A stretch of DNA of 64,000 nucleotides from Pelagibius sp. Alg239-R121 (GTDB taxonomy: Bacteria > Pseudomonadota > Alphaproteobacteria > Kiloniellales > Kiloniellaceae): assembly GCF_947331435.1 (NCBI RefSeq), contig NZ_CAMZOF010000003.1:186001-250000 (forward strand). Reading direction: 5' to 3'. The notes under the pieces are model-generated. The model made no database searches. It was not told where the DNA came from and saw only the letters and a program-made list of their open reading frames with translations. This document shows positions 27,292 to 36,137 of the stretch, one piece after another (position 1 is the stretch's first letter; each line of letters opens with the position of its first letter). A program made the translations under genes and the position numbers.

Positions 27292-28751
27292 CACAGCATG
27301 GATCGTACTTCCTCAGCGATTACCTTCACCCCTGACTCAAGCCGGGATACAGGCACATAGGCAAAGCCAAGACGGAAACTGCGGCTGTCATTGTAGTTGA
27401 GGTAGTAATCCTGCCCCCGATCCACCAGCACGCCCTTTTCCCGCAGGCGCGCGGCCAAGGCTGTGGCGTCAAAACCCTCCGGCCCGGTCAGCCAGAAAGA
27501 CGTGCCGCCTTCGGACTGCGTCGTTTGCAACATCCCCAGGTGTTTGGTGAGCGCATCGTTCATTGTGTGCCAGCGCTTGTTGTACCGCCGTTCGATATTG
27601 CGCAGATGGGATTCGTAGTGACCCAGCCGAAAGAACAGTGCGGTGATTTCCTGTACGATCGTTGGCGGATGGCGCATCATCACACCCCGGGCGATGCGGG
27701 ACTCACGGATGATGTCCCGATGCGCAACGATGAACCCCAGGCGGATCCCGGGAGAAATGGTTTTGGACAGGCTGCCGACATAAATCACGCGTCCCGATTT
27801 ATCCATCGACCTCAGCGATGGCGAAGACTTGGCGACATAGTTCATCTCCGCCTCATAGTCGTCTTCAATGATCAGGAAATCCTTTTTGACCGCCGCTTCC
27901 AACAGTTCTTCGCGCCGCGACTGGCTCATTGTGACCATGGTCGGGAACTGATGGCTGGGTGTCGTAAAGACCAGTTGGCAGCCGGTCGGAATGGCCGCCG
28001 GGATCAGGCCTTCTCCATCAATCGGAATGCCGATCAGCTTATTGCCCGACAGACGAAACGCATTGCGGGCGCCAAAGAAGCCAGGATCTTCAAGGGCGAA
28101 AGGCTTGCCGGTCTTCGCAAAGATCGTACCCAGAATGAACAGTGCATTCTGTGACCCAAGAGTGACCAGGATCTCGTCATCTTCGGCATATATCCCGCGG
28201 GTGTTCAGCAGCCTCTGACGAAGTTGCTGGACCAGTTGCGGGCTGTCGCTTTCGACGGAATCGCTGGCCCAGACAGGCATCTGTTTGCGCCCTAAAGCTT
28301 GCCGCGTGCATTCGCGCCAGCTGTCGACCGGGAAAAGGTTCGGGTCGATCTGGTTGTAGATGAAGGGATAGGGGTAAGAGTTCCAGTCCAGAGGATTGAC
28401 CACCGGCATCAGATCGTTTGGCTGAAAACGCACCGGACAGGGGATTGCGTCGCGGTTTGCTGCTATCTCGCCGGCTGTTTTTTCAAGCTCTGCCAGATCC
28501 GGATTGACGAAGTATCCCGACCGGTCCCGCGAGACGAGCAGTTCCTGATCCACAAGGCGGTTGTAAGCTGCGAAAACCGTATTCCGGGAGACACCGAACT
28601 GCTCTCCCAACTCCCGGCAGGAAGGAAGGGGACGATCATAAGCCAACGACTTCGAAGTGATCGCTGCGCTGACCACCTCGCATATCTGATCGCGCAAACT
28701 GAGGTTGGAGTTTTCAGGTAACTTCAGAAATCGCGGTGTGGTTGAACTCAA
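27291..28751 (-). CDS. MocR-type PLP-dependent GntR transcriptional regulator
   Basis: A 486-aa fusion regulator. Residues 15-80 form a GntR winged helix (LRDQICEVVSAAI…SCRELGEQFGVSRNTVFAAYNRL). Residues 130-480 form a fold-type I aminotransferase domain with PLP-binding Lys330 (VGSLSKTISPGIRLGF), the ring-stacking/Asp region IEDDYEAEMNY and a C-terminal Arg in the substrate-binding position (SFRLGFAYV). MocR proteins such as GabR and PdxR sense amino compounds or PLP and bind direct repeats. It diverges from the TRAP operon and precedes the epoxide hydrolase-ALDH pair, and probably controls both. Confidence 0.93.
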   Translation of the reverse strand: MSSTTPRFLKLPENSNLSLRDQICEVVSAAITSKSLAYDRPLPSCRELGEQFGVSRNTVFAAYNRLVDQELLVSRDRSGYFVNPDLAELEKTAGEIAANRDAIPCPVRFQPNDLMPVVNPLDWNSYPYPFIYNQIDPNLFPVDSWRECTRQALGRKQMPVWASDSVESDSPQLVQQLRQRLLNTRGIYAEDDEILVTLGSQNALFILGTIFAKTGKPFALEDPGFFGARNAFRLSGNKLIGIPIDGEGLIPAAIPTGCQLVFTTPSHQFPTMVTMSQSRREELLEAAVKKDFLIIEDDYEAEMNYVAKSSPSLRSMDKSGRVIYVGSLSKTISPGIRLGFIVAHRDIIRESRIARGVMMRHPPTIVQEITALFFRLGHYESHLRNIERRYNKRWHTMNDALTKHLGMLQTTQSEGGTSFWLTGPEGFDATALAARLREKGVLVDRGQDYYLNYNDSRSFRLGFAYVPVSRLESGVKVIAEEVRSML

Positions 28752-28832
28752 CTGGTTGCTCCAGGGTGCTGCGGTCTTTCTTCTGCGCCGGATACTAGCC
28801 GATTCCGCGCGCGCGTCTCAGGCATAAACCAT

Positions 28833-28868
28833 TCTGTCACCTTCTTTCAAACTATCTGTCCCTTTCAA
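28833..28868 (+). promoter_or_regulatory. Direct repeat TCTGTC…CTTTCAA in the MocR/TRAP divergent promoter
   Basis: Two copies of TCTGTC start at 28833 and 28855, 22 bp (two helical turns) apart. Each is followed by CTTTCAA (at 28844-28850 and 28862-28868). The site lies between the divergent MocR and TRAP genes, about 80-100 bp from each start. Direct repeats with this arrangement are typical MocR binding sites, and related copies lie before the epoxide hydrolase gene. Operator function is inferred. Confidence 0.55.
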
Positions 28869-28929
28869 TGGCGAATAGTGCGGTGAAAGATGTGGCCAAG
28901 CAAAAATTATTCAACGGGAGACGAGATCG

Positions 28930-29970
28930 ATGAGGATGAAATCCGTTTGCAAGGCGCTATGCATTGCATCAATCGCGGCAATGTTTGCGCAACCTGCTGC
29001 TGCCGAAAAAGTTCTGAAGCTGGGCACGGTAGGCTTTCTGGGCATGCCGATTGGGGACGCCATTGATCAGGCACTGATCCCGACATTGGAAAAGGTGTCC
29101 GGCGGCAAGATGAGCATCGAGCCGCATTACCGGAAGTCGCTGTGCAGTGAGCAATCCTGCGGGGAGCAGGCCAATCAGGGTCTGTTGGCGCTCTGGACGA
29201 GTTCGACCGCGAACTTCGGCAATTTCGGCACTTCCCTGGCGATTTTTGACCTGCCCTATATCTTTAAAAGCATTGAAGACGCAGATCGCATTTCGTCAGA
29301 ATGGCTGGCCAAAAAGCAATGCGATATTGCCGCCGAAGAGGCCGGTCATGTTTGCCTGACCGTTTATTCCAGCGGTGGTTTCCGCCAGCTTGGCAACGCC
29401 CATGGTCCCGTGCATGTGCCCTCGGACATGGAAGGCATCAAATGGCGTGTAACCAAAAGCCCGATCGAATATACGCTGATCAAGAACTGGGGCGCGGTGC
29501 CGGTGCCCTATGACTGGTCACAGCTCTATCAGGGCCTGCAAACCGGGGTGGTCTCGGGCCAGTATGTTGCAACGCCCTGGCAGCATGTCGCCAAGCTGCA
29601 CGAGGTCGCGAAATACTTCACCGAAATCGGCGGTTCTTGGTCTGGCAACCAGTTGTCGATGGACAAGCGCCAGTACGATGCGCTGAGCGACGAGGAAAAG
29701 GCATGGCTGCACGAAGCTGCGCAGGCCTTTGGTCAGCGTGTGCAGGAGCTTGATCGCGCATGGGTCGAAGCCGGCGAGACCGCCATCAAGGCCACGATCA
29801 AAGAATGGTATGTCCCGACAGAAGAAGAGCTTGTGAAATGGCGCGCCGGTGCGATCGACGCCTGGCTCAATGCTAAGGGTACCTTCGATCCTGCAACCGC
29901 AGAGCGCGTTCTGGAAGAACAGGGTATGACCGACTTCATCGCGCAGCTCAAGGAAGCTGGCGCGCTGTAA
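28930..29970 (+). CDS. TRAP transporter substrate-binding protein (second system)
   Basis: A 346-aa DctP-family periplasmic protein with a Sec signal peptide (VCKALCIASIAAMFAQPAAA, cleavage before EKVLKLG). GGGAGA precedes the ATG. The core carries the DctP pattern including MEGIKWRVTKSPIEYTLIKNWGAVPVPYDWSQLYQGLQTGVV, with the conserved Arg in KWRVTKS probably binding the ligand's carboxylate. A paired cysteine segment KSLCSEQSCGEQ (about 70-80) may form a disulfide. It lies divergently from the MocR gene and is followed by a hairpin and two permeases. The substrate is unknown. Confidence 0.92.
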   Translation: MRMKSVCKALCIASIAAMFAQPAAAEKVLKLGTVGFLGMPIGDAIDQALIPTLEKVSGGKMSIEPHYRKSLCSEQSCGEQANQGLLALWTSSTANFGNFGTSLAIFDLPYIFKSIEDADRISSEWLAKKQCDIAAEEAGHVCLTVYSSGGFRQLGNAHGPVHVPSDMEGIKWRVTKSPIEYTLIKNWGAVPVPYDWSQLYQGLQTGVVSGQYVATPWQHVAKLHEVAKYFTEIGGSWSGNQLSMDKRQYDALSDEEKAWLHEAAQAFGQRVQELDRAWVEAGETAIKATIKEWYVPTEEELVKWRAGAIDAWLNAKGTFDPATAERVLEEQGMTDFIAQLKEAGAL

Positions 29971-29995
29971 TCTTCGTCGATATCTTTAGACTAGC

Positions 29996-30027
29996 GGTGG
30001 CGCGGACCCAGCTTCGCGCCACCTTTT
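29996..30027 (+). terminator. Hairpin plus T-run between TRAP binding protein and large permease
   Basis: A 9-bp perfect stem (GGTGGCGCG / CGCGCCACC) with a 10-nt loop is followed directly by TTTT. It lies 26 bp after the binding-protein stop and 49 bp before the large permease. It looks like an attenuator that lets only part of transcription reach the permeases, matching the similar hairpin of the first TRAP operon. Confidence 0.7.
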
Positions 30028-30075
30028 CTATCTGAAATCGGCCTCGTTACCCTGACCACGAATAGGACGCCATCC

Positions 30076-31365
30076 ATGGAAAGCATTGCGCTTCTGATCG
30101 TTCTGGTGCTGCTGATCCTGCTTGGTGCTCCGGTTGGCTTCACGATGATCCTGATCCCGGTGGTCTATATCATGATCACCGACGTCGCTCCGATGATCTT
30201 GATCCCCAGTCAGATGTTCAGCGCCATCGATTCAGTGCCCCTCACTGCGATTCCGTTTTTCATGCTGACCGGTGAGCTGATGACCAGCGCCACCATCACT
30301 GACCGGCTGGTGGAGTTGAGCCAGCGTCTGATCGGCCGGATGCGGGGCAGCATGGCGCAGGCCAACGTGCTGGTCAGCATGTTCTTTGCCGGAATGAACG
30401 GCTCTGTGGTGGCGGATACGGCGACCGTGGGTTCGCTACTGGTGCCGGCTATGAAACGCGCGGGGTATCCGGCCGCTTTTGCTGCTGCGATCACGGCCGT
30501 CAGTTCCACAATTGGCGGGATCATCCCACCCTCGATCATGATGATTGTCCTCGCAAATGCAGGCGGCATTTCGGTGGGGGCGCTTTTCGCAGGTGGAATC
30601 GTGCCGGGTATCCTGATCGGCATTCTTCTGATGGTGATCAACTACATCATTGCCAGACGTAATAATTTCGAACGCAGCGAGGAACCTTTCAGCCTGAAGG
30701 CGATAGCCATCGTCGGCTACAAATCCTCCTTTGCGCTGCTCATTCCTATCGTGCTGGTCGGCTCGGTCGTCTTTGGCATCGCAGGCGTTGTCGAAGCCGG
30801 CGCCCTGACCGCAACAATAGCCCTCTTCGTCGGGCTGTTCATCTATCGTACGATCACCTGGACCAACTGTAAGAGCGCCTTTGTCCGCGCGTTCCGGAAC
30901 TCTGCGATGGTGTTCATCATCATCGCTGCAGCGGGGCCGTTCAGCTGGCTTCTGACGTCGCTCGGGGCGATAAACCAGCTCGAGATGTGGCTGCTAAGCT
31001 ACACTTACAATCCACTTCTCTTCGCGCTGGTGCTGGTTCTCTTCATCTGTCTGCTCGGTATGGTGATGGATTCGGCCGCAAATATCATCGTGGCCGGGCC
31101 TGTGCTGGTAGATGTGATGGTGAAAGCAGGTTATCCCGACGTACAGGCGGCACTTGTCGTCGTTGTCGGGTTCCTGATCGGGTCCGTCACCCCACCCGTG
31201 GGCGTGGCGTTCTTCACCGCAGGTGCAATAGCAGAAGTGCGGTTGGAAAAAGTTGCAATAGCGATGTTGCCCTATCTCGTTGCGCTTTTTGCCCTATTGT
31301 TTGTTCTGATCGTCATTCCGGACATCACGATGTTTCTTCCCCGTGCTTTTGGCTTCTCGAATTGA
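30076..31365 (+). CDS. TRAP transporter large permease (second system)
   Basis: A 429-aa DctM-family integral membrane protein with about 12 helices. Family signatures are IPFFMLTGELMTSA, MNGSVVADTATVGSLLVPAM, TIGGIIPPSIMMIVLA, and the second-half counterpart VGFLIGSVTPPVGVAFF. Unlike the usual order, the large permease comes directly after the binding protein and before the small permease. Confidence 0.93.
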   Translation: MESIALLIVLVLLILLGAPVGFTMILIPVVYIMITDVAPMILIPSQMFSAIDSVPLTAIPFFMLTGELMTSATITDRLVELSQRLIGRMRGSMAQANVLVSMFFAGMNGSVVADTATVGSLLVPAMKRAGYPAAFAAAITAVSSTIGGIIPPSIMMIVLANAGGISVGALFAGGIVPGILIGILLMVINYIIARRNNFERSEEPFSLKAIAIVGYKSSFALLIPIVLVGSVVFGIAGVVEAGALTATIALFVGLFIYRTITWTNCKSAFVRAFRNSAMVFIIIAAAGPFSWLLTSLGAINQLEMWLLSYTYNPLLFALVLVLFICLLGMVMDSAANIIVAGPVLVDVMVKAGYPDVQAALVVVVGFLIGSVTPPVGVAFFTAGAIAEVRLEKVAIAMLPYLVALFALLFVLIVIPDITMFLPRAFGFSN

Positions 31366-31441
31366 TGCGCGCCGGAGCTCTCAAACTCCCCTGTAGCAGC
31401 ACACGGGCATGTGCTGTGAAAAATCGCCGGAGGTCTTTAAT

Positions 31442-31999
31442 ATGCTAGCTACTGTCGGTTTCGTAGATCGCACGGTCAAAAAGACTCTGACTGCCTTTTG
31501 CGCCATTCTTCTTTTGTTGATGGTGGTCTTTACAGTCTACTCCGTCGTGATGCGTTATGTTTTTGAAAACCCACCTGTGTGGGGAGATCTCCTGACCGTT
31601 CTCAGCAACATCTGGTTGGTCTTTTTTGCTCTTGCACTGACGGTGCGGGACAAGGATCACATCGCGTTGGACTTGATCTATTCCTGGCTCCCCCTGAAAG
31701 CCGCGTTCGCCATTCAACAATTCTGGTCACTGATCATATTTGGCCTGGGTCTCATCATGATCATTTACGGAATGGAAGCGGTTTCCACCATGGGCGGCAA
31801 ATACTGGGAGATGTGGTATTTCGCCTGGGAGGACGGCGGGTTCGTTTTTAAACCGAACTACATGCCCAAAAAATATGCTATCGCCATCGTTCCAATCTCA
31901 GGATTGCTTGTCAGTATTGCAGCGCTGGCTTCGATCATCGAAGACAGTATGCGATTGAGAGCGGGCAAGTACGAATTAGTTAAAGATCTGGAAAACTAA
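31442..31999 (+). CDS. TRAP transporter small permease (second system)
   Basis: A 185-aa DctQ-family protein with four membrane segments. The ATG at 31442 is preferred because GGAGG lies eight bases upstream; the open frame extends to an ATG at 31409 without such support. Typical features are YSVVMRYVFENPPVWGDLL, FALALTVRDKDHIALDL and the late helix AIAIVPISGLLVSIAALAS. It completes the second TRAP transporter. Confidence 0.9.
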   Translation: MLATVGFVDRTVKKTLTAFCAILLLLMVVFTVYSVVMRYVFENPPVWGDLLTVLSNIWLVFFALALTVRDKDHIALDLIYSWLPLKAAFAIQQFWSLIIFGLGLIMIIYGMEAVSTMGGKYWEMWYFAWEDGGFVFKPNYMPKKYAIAIVPISGLLVSIAALASIIEDSMRLRAGKYELVKDLEN

Positions 32000-32243
32000 A
32001 CCGAGGCCGATTGGTTCTAGGATTGTTGTAAGCTTTGAACCATTGATGCTGTGAAGTGATATGAGTGGGTCTTGACCGATGGTTTCCAATATGTTGGGCA
32101 CAGACAATGGGCTCGTTGGCATTGTCAGATGAAATCAATGTGAAAGGTAGGATTACTCTGCCGACAGGCTCTATGCCGCCAAGATTCTGAAAATACCTGT
32201 AGAGCTTTTCAAACCCTAGTTTCAGGGGGGCAAGCATTTTCTT

Positions 32244-33056
32244 TCAAGCATCGCCCCGATGGTGCCCAATCTCGAAATTGTTGCGGCCGGTTCGGTCTTT
32301 TCCACGCAACAGCCATAACGGTCGTTCAGCGAAGTTGACAGGAACGCCGCTCTTTCCATCCAAGGGATTGAGGTTTCGTTCGAACACGGAAGTCGCAGGC
32401 ATGTAGCGGATCGCCACACCCGCGCGTCGTCTTGGCGAGCTATTCGCCGCAGCACCGTGGATCATGTAGACGTCGTGCATGGACATTTGGCCGGGCTCCA
32501 AAACTAGATTTACAGCCTTCTTTTCATCAAAGGCATTCTGAACAGTACTGTCGCTCAGGGCGATATCTTCACGATCGTCCCGTACATGACCGAACAGCGT
32601 TTGTTCCTTGTGCGATCCCGGAACAACCCTCAAGCAGCCGTTTTCAATCGTGGAATGGTCCAATGCAATCCAGACCGTGCAGGTGGCAAGCGGCCTGATT
32701 GGCCAGTAATGTCCATCCTGATGCCACGGTGTTTCGTAGCCCGTACCACCGGGTTTGCAGAATATGTGGCAGCCCCAGAGGATGATGTCCTCGCCGATCA
32801 GATTGGATACGAGATCGATGATGTCCGGACGCTGGGCGAGCTGCAAAAACGTACCACTGCCATATACACCTTCCGAGTTTCGCCCCTCGATATGGGCGCT
32901 CACAAGTTTCTCCGGGCGGACGTCCGGGTTCGCTCTGATGAGTTCGTCCAGTGCCGAACGCAGATGTTTGATTTCTTCATCCGGCAAGCGGAAGTGCGGA
33001 ATTACATAGCCGTCGCTGCGATATTTTGCGACTTCATCGGGCGTTAAGCGAGGCAT
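32244..33056 (-). CDS. Phytanoyl-CoA dioxygenase (PhyH) family protein
   Basis: A 270-aa Fe(II)/2-oxoglutarate-dependent oxygenase homologue, full length. Metal ligands His112 and Asp114 (WHQDGHYW) and His200 (MIHGAAANSS) are present, as is Arg211 for 2-oxoglutarate. Members hydroxylate diverse small molecules (for example ectoine or phytanoyl-CoA), so no substrate is assigned. It faces the second TRAP operon convergently, with 244 bp between the stops, and could act on the transported compound; that is speculative. Confidence 0.88.
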   Translation of the reverse strand: MPRLTPDEVAKYRSDGYVIPHFRLPDEEIKHLRSALDELIRANPDVRPEKLVSAHIEGRNSEGVYGSGTFLQLAQRPDIIDLVSNLIGEDIILWGCHIFCKPGGTGYETPWHQDGHYWPIRPLATCTVWIALDHSTIENGCLRVVPGSHKEQTLFGHVRDDREDIALSDSTVQNAFDEKKAVNLVLEPGQMSMHDVYMIHGAAANSSPRRRAGVAIRYMPATSVFERNLNPLDGKSGVPVNFAERPLWLLRGKDRTGRNNFEIGHHRGDA

Positions 33057-33261
33057 CCATTCTTCCTCCGGCGAGAAAGGGGCTTGGAGGTGAGCGAAAT
33101 TTCAGGCGAGTAATCACTATTCATCTCCTCTTTATTCGATAACGCTAGGCCAATTGAGGATGGCGTGCAATTGGGCTCCTGTTCGGAGCTAGTGTAGCGA
33201 ACCCTTCTTTACCATGAGTTTTTTCGGGGCTGATTTTTTCGTGGCACCTTATCGACCCTGA

Positions 33262-34173
33262 TCAACGATGGCGGAACGTGCGGATCACCGCATCAAACGA
33301 CAGGGAGAGGCTTTCCCGCGCTTTTACCCTGTCGCGTGCTTCCGCGCCCGACTTGCGGCCATGGGGCGTCATCTCCAGGAGATCTATAAGCAGGTCGGCG
33401 TCATGGACTGTCTGTTCGAAGCGGGTCGAGGTTTCGGAGACAAGCTCATAGCTGTTTGCTGTAGCGCCCTCGTGTACGGGCGGTTCGTGCACTTGCAGCG
33501 TCGGATAGATGATCTCGCGCAATTCGATCAGGTGGCGTGGTCCGGCATCCACGACGATTACAGACTGACCCGCATTCTGCAGTTGCGCCCAGTCCGGCCA
33601 GGTCTCAAAGCCGAAGAGGCTTGTGATTACCTTCGGGGCGCCCTGAAGCAACGGCAGCCGTTTGTTGCTTGCCACCACCCAAGCAATGTTCTTGTGGCGC
33701 TTCGCAGCCGCCATAACGGCCCACTTGGAAATATCGACGCCTAGGGCCTTTGGCGCGCGCTCCTTCAAGTTGTCCTGCAGATGCGCCGCCAGACGAGCCG
33801 TGTAGAAACCTTCCCCGCAGCCAGCATCCACCAGCAGCGGTTGCTCGTCCTCACCGGTCCCAGTCTGCCCGGTGGCCTCCCTCCCGCTACCGGTGATCTC
33901 GCTGCCCACAACCTCGCAAAGCACATCAGCCAAAGGGTCGAACAGGCCCGCGTCCAGCACCTGGCGGCGCGCGGTAACCATGGACTTGCTGTCCCCTGGA
34001 TCGCGCGACTTCTTATATTGAACCGGCAAGAGGTTGATATAGCCGCTTGCGGAAATGTCAAAGCTATGCCGGTTCGCACAGATAAGGCTGCCAACCTCCG
34101 GCGCGAGCGGGAGACCGTCAAGCGGGCAGATGAAGGGAATAGCGTGCAGGGCTGAGGGCGGGGGCGTGGTCAT
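33262..34173 (-). CDS. RlmA-like RNA (guanine-N1) methyltransferase
   Basis: A SAM-dependent methyltransferase of 303 aa resembling RlmA, which methylates G745/G748 of 23S rRNA. The N-terminal zinc-finger part reads FICPLDGLPLAPEVGSLICANRHSFD: two Cys and the His remain, but the second Cys of the first CxxC is Asp, so zinc binding may be altered. Then come GYINLLPVQYKKSRDPGDSKSM and the SAM motif VDAGCGEGFYTARL. The start at 34173 fits the family's N-terminus; the frame is open to 34236. Confidence 0.82.
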   Translation of the reverse strand: MTTPPPSALHAIPFICPLDGLPLAPEVGSLICANRHSFDISASGYINLLPVQYKKSRDPGDSKSMVTARRQVLDAGLFDPLADVLCEVVGSEITGSGREATGQTGTGEDEQPLLVDAGCGEGFYTARLAAHLQDNLKERAPKALGVDISKWAVMAAAKRHKNIAWVVASNKRLPLLQGAPKVITSLFGFETWPDWAQLQNAGQSVIVVDAGPRHLIELREIIYPTLQVHEPPVHEGATANSYELVSETSTRFEQTVHDADLLIDLLEMTPHGRKSGAEARDRVKARESLSLSFDAVIRTFRHR

Positions 34174-34585
34174 AAGGATTCGAACATCCGTGAGATGGTG
34201 ATCATCTTGTGGGCTCAATTCGATATTTTGTCTCATGCCTTGGCCGAGTGGCCTCTAGATACAGCGCTATATCGATTTTTATAGGCAAGTCGTACTTTGC
34301 GCCATAGCCGTTTTCACTGTTGGGTTACTCACCAGTCCATGCTCGGCCAATCCGGAAAACCACAGAGCAGCCGCAAGAGAAAAAATCCCCCGCAGGCGAG
34401 TCGTAACAAGTGAATTTGAAAAATCACAGGAACGGCTAAGTCGGGCGAACCCCTTCCTTTTAGACAAATCTACGGTTGTATAAAGTCGGTAGACTCCTTA
34501 AAATCCGAGGAGTTTATAACTATTTGATTGTAATGCGAAGTGAACCCTGTAGATAAATTTCCCAACTGAAAGAGTGAGAAAAATA
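34174..34585. other. 412-bp intergenic region between methyltransferase and carbonic anhydrase
   Basis: No gene could be supported. The part next to the carbonic anhydrase is AT-rich (34490-34580), consistent with a promoter. A weak GAAAGAG precedes the downstream start. Confidence 0.45.
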
Positions 34586-35455
34586 ATGGTTAGATTCTCT
34601 CCGGTTATCACGGCCGTAGTAACATCTTTGTTACTTGTAAGCAGCGGAGTAAGTGCGGAATCAGGCAAGCATGACCAAGTGCCGGATCAAACCATCGCGC
34701 AACAGCGCCAGGCGCTGGCAGCAAGCACAAAGGGCGCGGGCTTTGGGCCTCAGTCGCCCCGGGATATCGACTCTTCGGGAGGCAGCAATGGCCGCGCATT
34801 TGGATCGGCACCCGCCTATACCGAGATGAACTTGTGCAACATCCACTTCCACGAGAATGCCGAGCACAAAGGCGGAGAGTTTACTAAGTACGCCGGCAAT
34901 GGCGATGGTCATGGATATGGGACCGGCTACACCTATTCCGGCGATTTGAGTGTCGCGGAGTTAAGTAAACTCAACAAGGAAATCGGCAAGACCGAACACG
35001 GCGACCTGGTGCCTGGCGATACGATCGAAGTCCATTATGTTCATACGACGGCGCAGGTTGCACCGGGGCCGACTTTGGGTTCCTGCCTAAGCGACTCCAT
35101 CAAGAACCCTCAGTTGCGCGTTGAAACGCAGGTCTTTGTTCTCGTGAACGATGATAGTGCTCTGAATTTCGTCGAGCTCACGAAACATGAGGTAAGAAAC
35201 GGCGTGCACCAAGCGATCAATATCCCGGCGAATACGGGCGCAGCCATTCAGTACGAAGGCTCAACGACAGGTCCGGGCTACAATGAAAAGGGATCTCCTT
35301 TCCAAGTGTCATGGAGTGTGCGTCCAAGGGTCGCGAAAGTGAACATCGAGACCGTGGACAAATGGCTCAAGGACAATGTCTTCGACGAAGACCATGCGCA
35401 TGGCGTTCGCAATCTGGTGACCAACCCGGATCTCCTTTCGAAAATCGCTGAGTGA
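34586..35455 (+). CDS. Delta-class carbonic anhydrase-like exported protein
   Basis: A 289-aa protein with a signal peptide (PVITAVVTSLLLVSSGVSA). It resembles the delta-carbonic anhydrase family (CA_like), first described in marine diatoms, which hydrates CO2 with a His-coordinated zinc. The diagnostic region is NLCNIHFHENAEHKGGEF (about 91-108), rich in candidate zinc-binding His, followed by GDLVPGDTIEVHYVHTT. Two Cys (in NLCNIHFH and LGSCLSDS) may form a disulfide in the periplasm. The C-terminal part contains SPFQVSWSVRPRVAKVNIE. The ATG at 34586 is chosen over a GTG at 34574. No bicarbonate transporter is adjacent. Confidence 0.8.
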   Translation: MVRFSPVITAVVTSLLLVSSGVSAESGKHDQVPDQTIAQQRQALAASTKGAGFGPQSPRDIDSSGGSNGRAFGSAPAYTEMNLCNIHFHENAEHKGGEFTKYAGNGDGHGYGTGYTYSGDLSVAELSKLNKEIGKTEHGDLVPGDTIEVHYVHTTAQVAPGPTLGSCLSDSIKNPQLRVETQVFVLVNDDSALNFVELTKHEVRNGVHQAINIPANTGAAIQYEGSTTGPGYNEKGSPFQVSWSVRPRVAKVNIETVDKWLKDNVFDEDHAHGVRNLVTNPDLLSKIAE

Positions 35456-35868
35456 TTCGATTCGGCCGTTTTCCTGTGCCGTCCGAACTTGCGCTCAAAC
35501 TGGGCTCTTGATGCGGGCGATTGAAAATTCAGGCGAGCGGCCGGCGTTATTACATGAACGTCTTGAGCTAGGGCAAATATAGGCTGCTGTAGCGTTCATT
35601 CGTCATGAAGTTGACGGATGCTTCCTGACCCGTCCCCGATTAAGTCCTGTGGCATCGGGGCGGGTATCGTCAGGTCTGTTCCGGTATCTTCATGAAACGC
35701 AAACTTCGAGACCTGACCCTTACTGCAAGCTTCGTGCGATTGAGCAGTCTTCAAGCCTGTTTGCGCCGTCCGGTGAACGGCCTCGATGACGGGCACTCTT
35801 TTGTGCCGGGATTTTGCACACAAATTCGAACCTAACCTTCGGGCCAAAAATGTATAGCCAACGCATAG

Positions 35869-36096
35869 CCATTATTTATACGATATTCTCAATCATCAGG
35901 TGAGGCGAAAATCTTAGATGGGCGCGAATCAGAGTTCGAAGAAAAATTCAAGAAGAACAGTCAACTGATCAGTCGCATCAAAAGCAAGGAAAGACAAGGG
36001 TTCGTTGATCTGTGCGATGAACTAGATTCGAGTGCTGTTCGGGAGGTCGGTGGCTTCACTCGCGATTTCCTTCGCAACAACAAGCGCACCGACTGA
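35869..36096 (+). pseudogene. Short ORF without start codon (possible broken small gene)
   Basis: In one frame 70-odd codons run without a stop and read like a real helical protein: EFEEKFKKNSQLISRIKSKE, then RQGFVDLCDELDSSAVREVG and GFTRDFLRNNKRTD. No ATG, GTG or TTG exists in this frame. An ATG with the good upstream sequence AGGTGAGG lies at 35918 in a neighbouring frame and stops after 16 codons. A single-base indel shortly after that ATG would join the two, so this may be a frameshifted small gene. It lies 41 bp before the Lys-rich small protein. Confidence 0.35.
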
Positions 36097-36137
36097 TGGC
36101 CTCCGATATCCGATAAATTCAGATAGGAGACAGGTTC

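Noticed and set aside
34279-34467. 62-codon minus-strand ORF before the carbonic anhydrase gene
   Set aside because: No ribosome-binding site, no coherent pattern, and it occupies the likely promoter side of the downstream gene.
35596-35847. 83-codon minus-strand ORF, considered as a transposase fragment
   Set aside because: Phrases such as SHEACSKGQV looked transposase-like, but no catalytic motif or family match could be supported.
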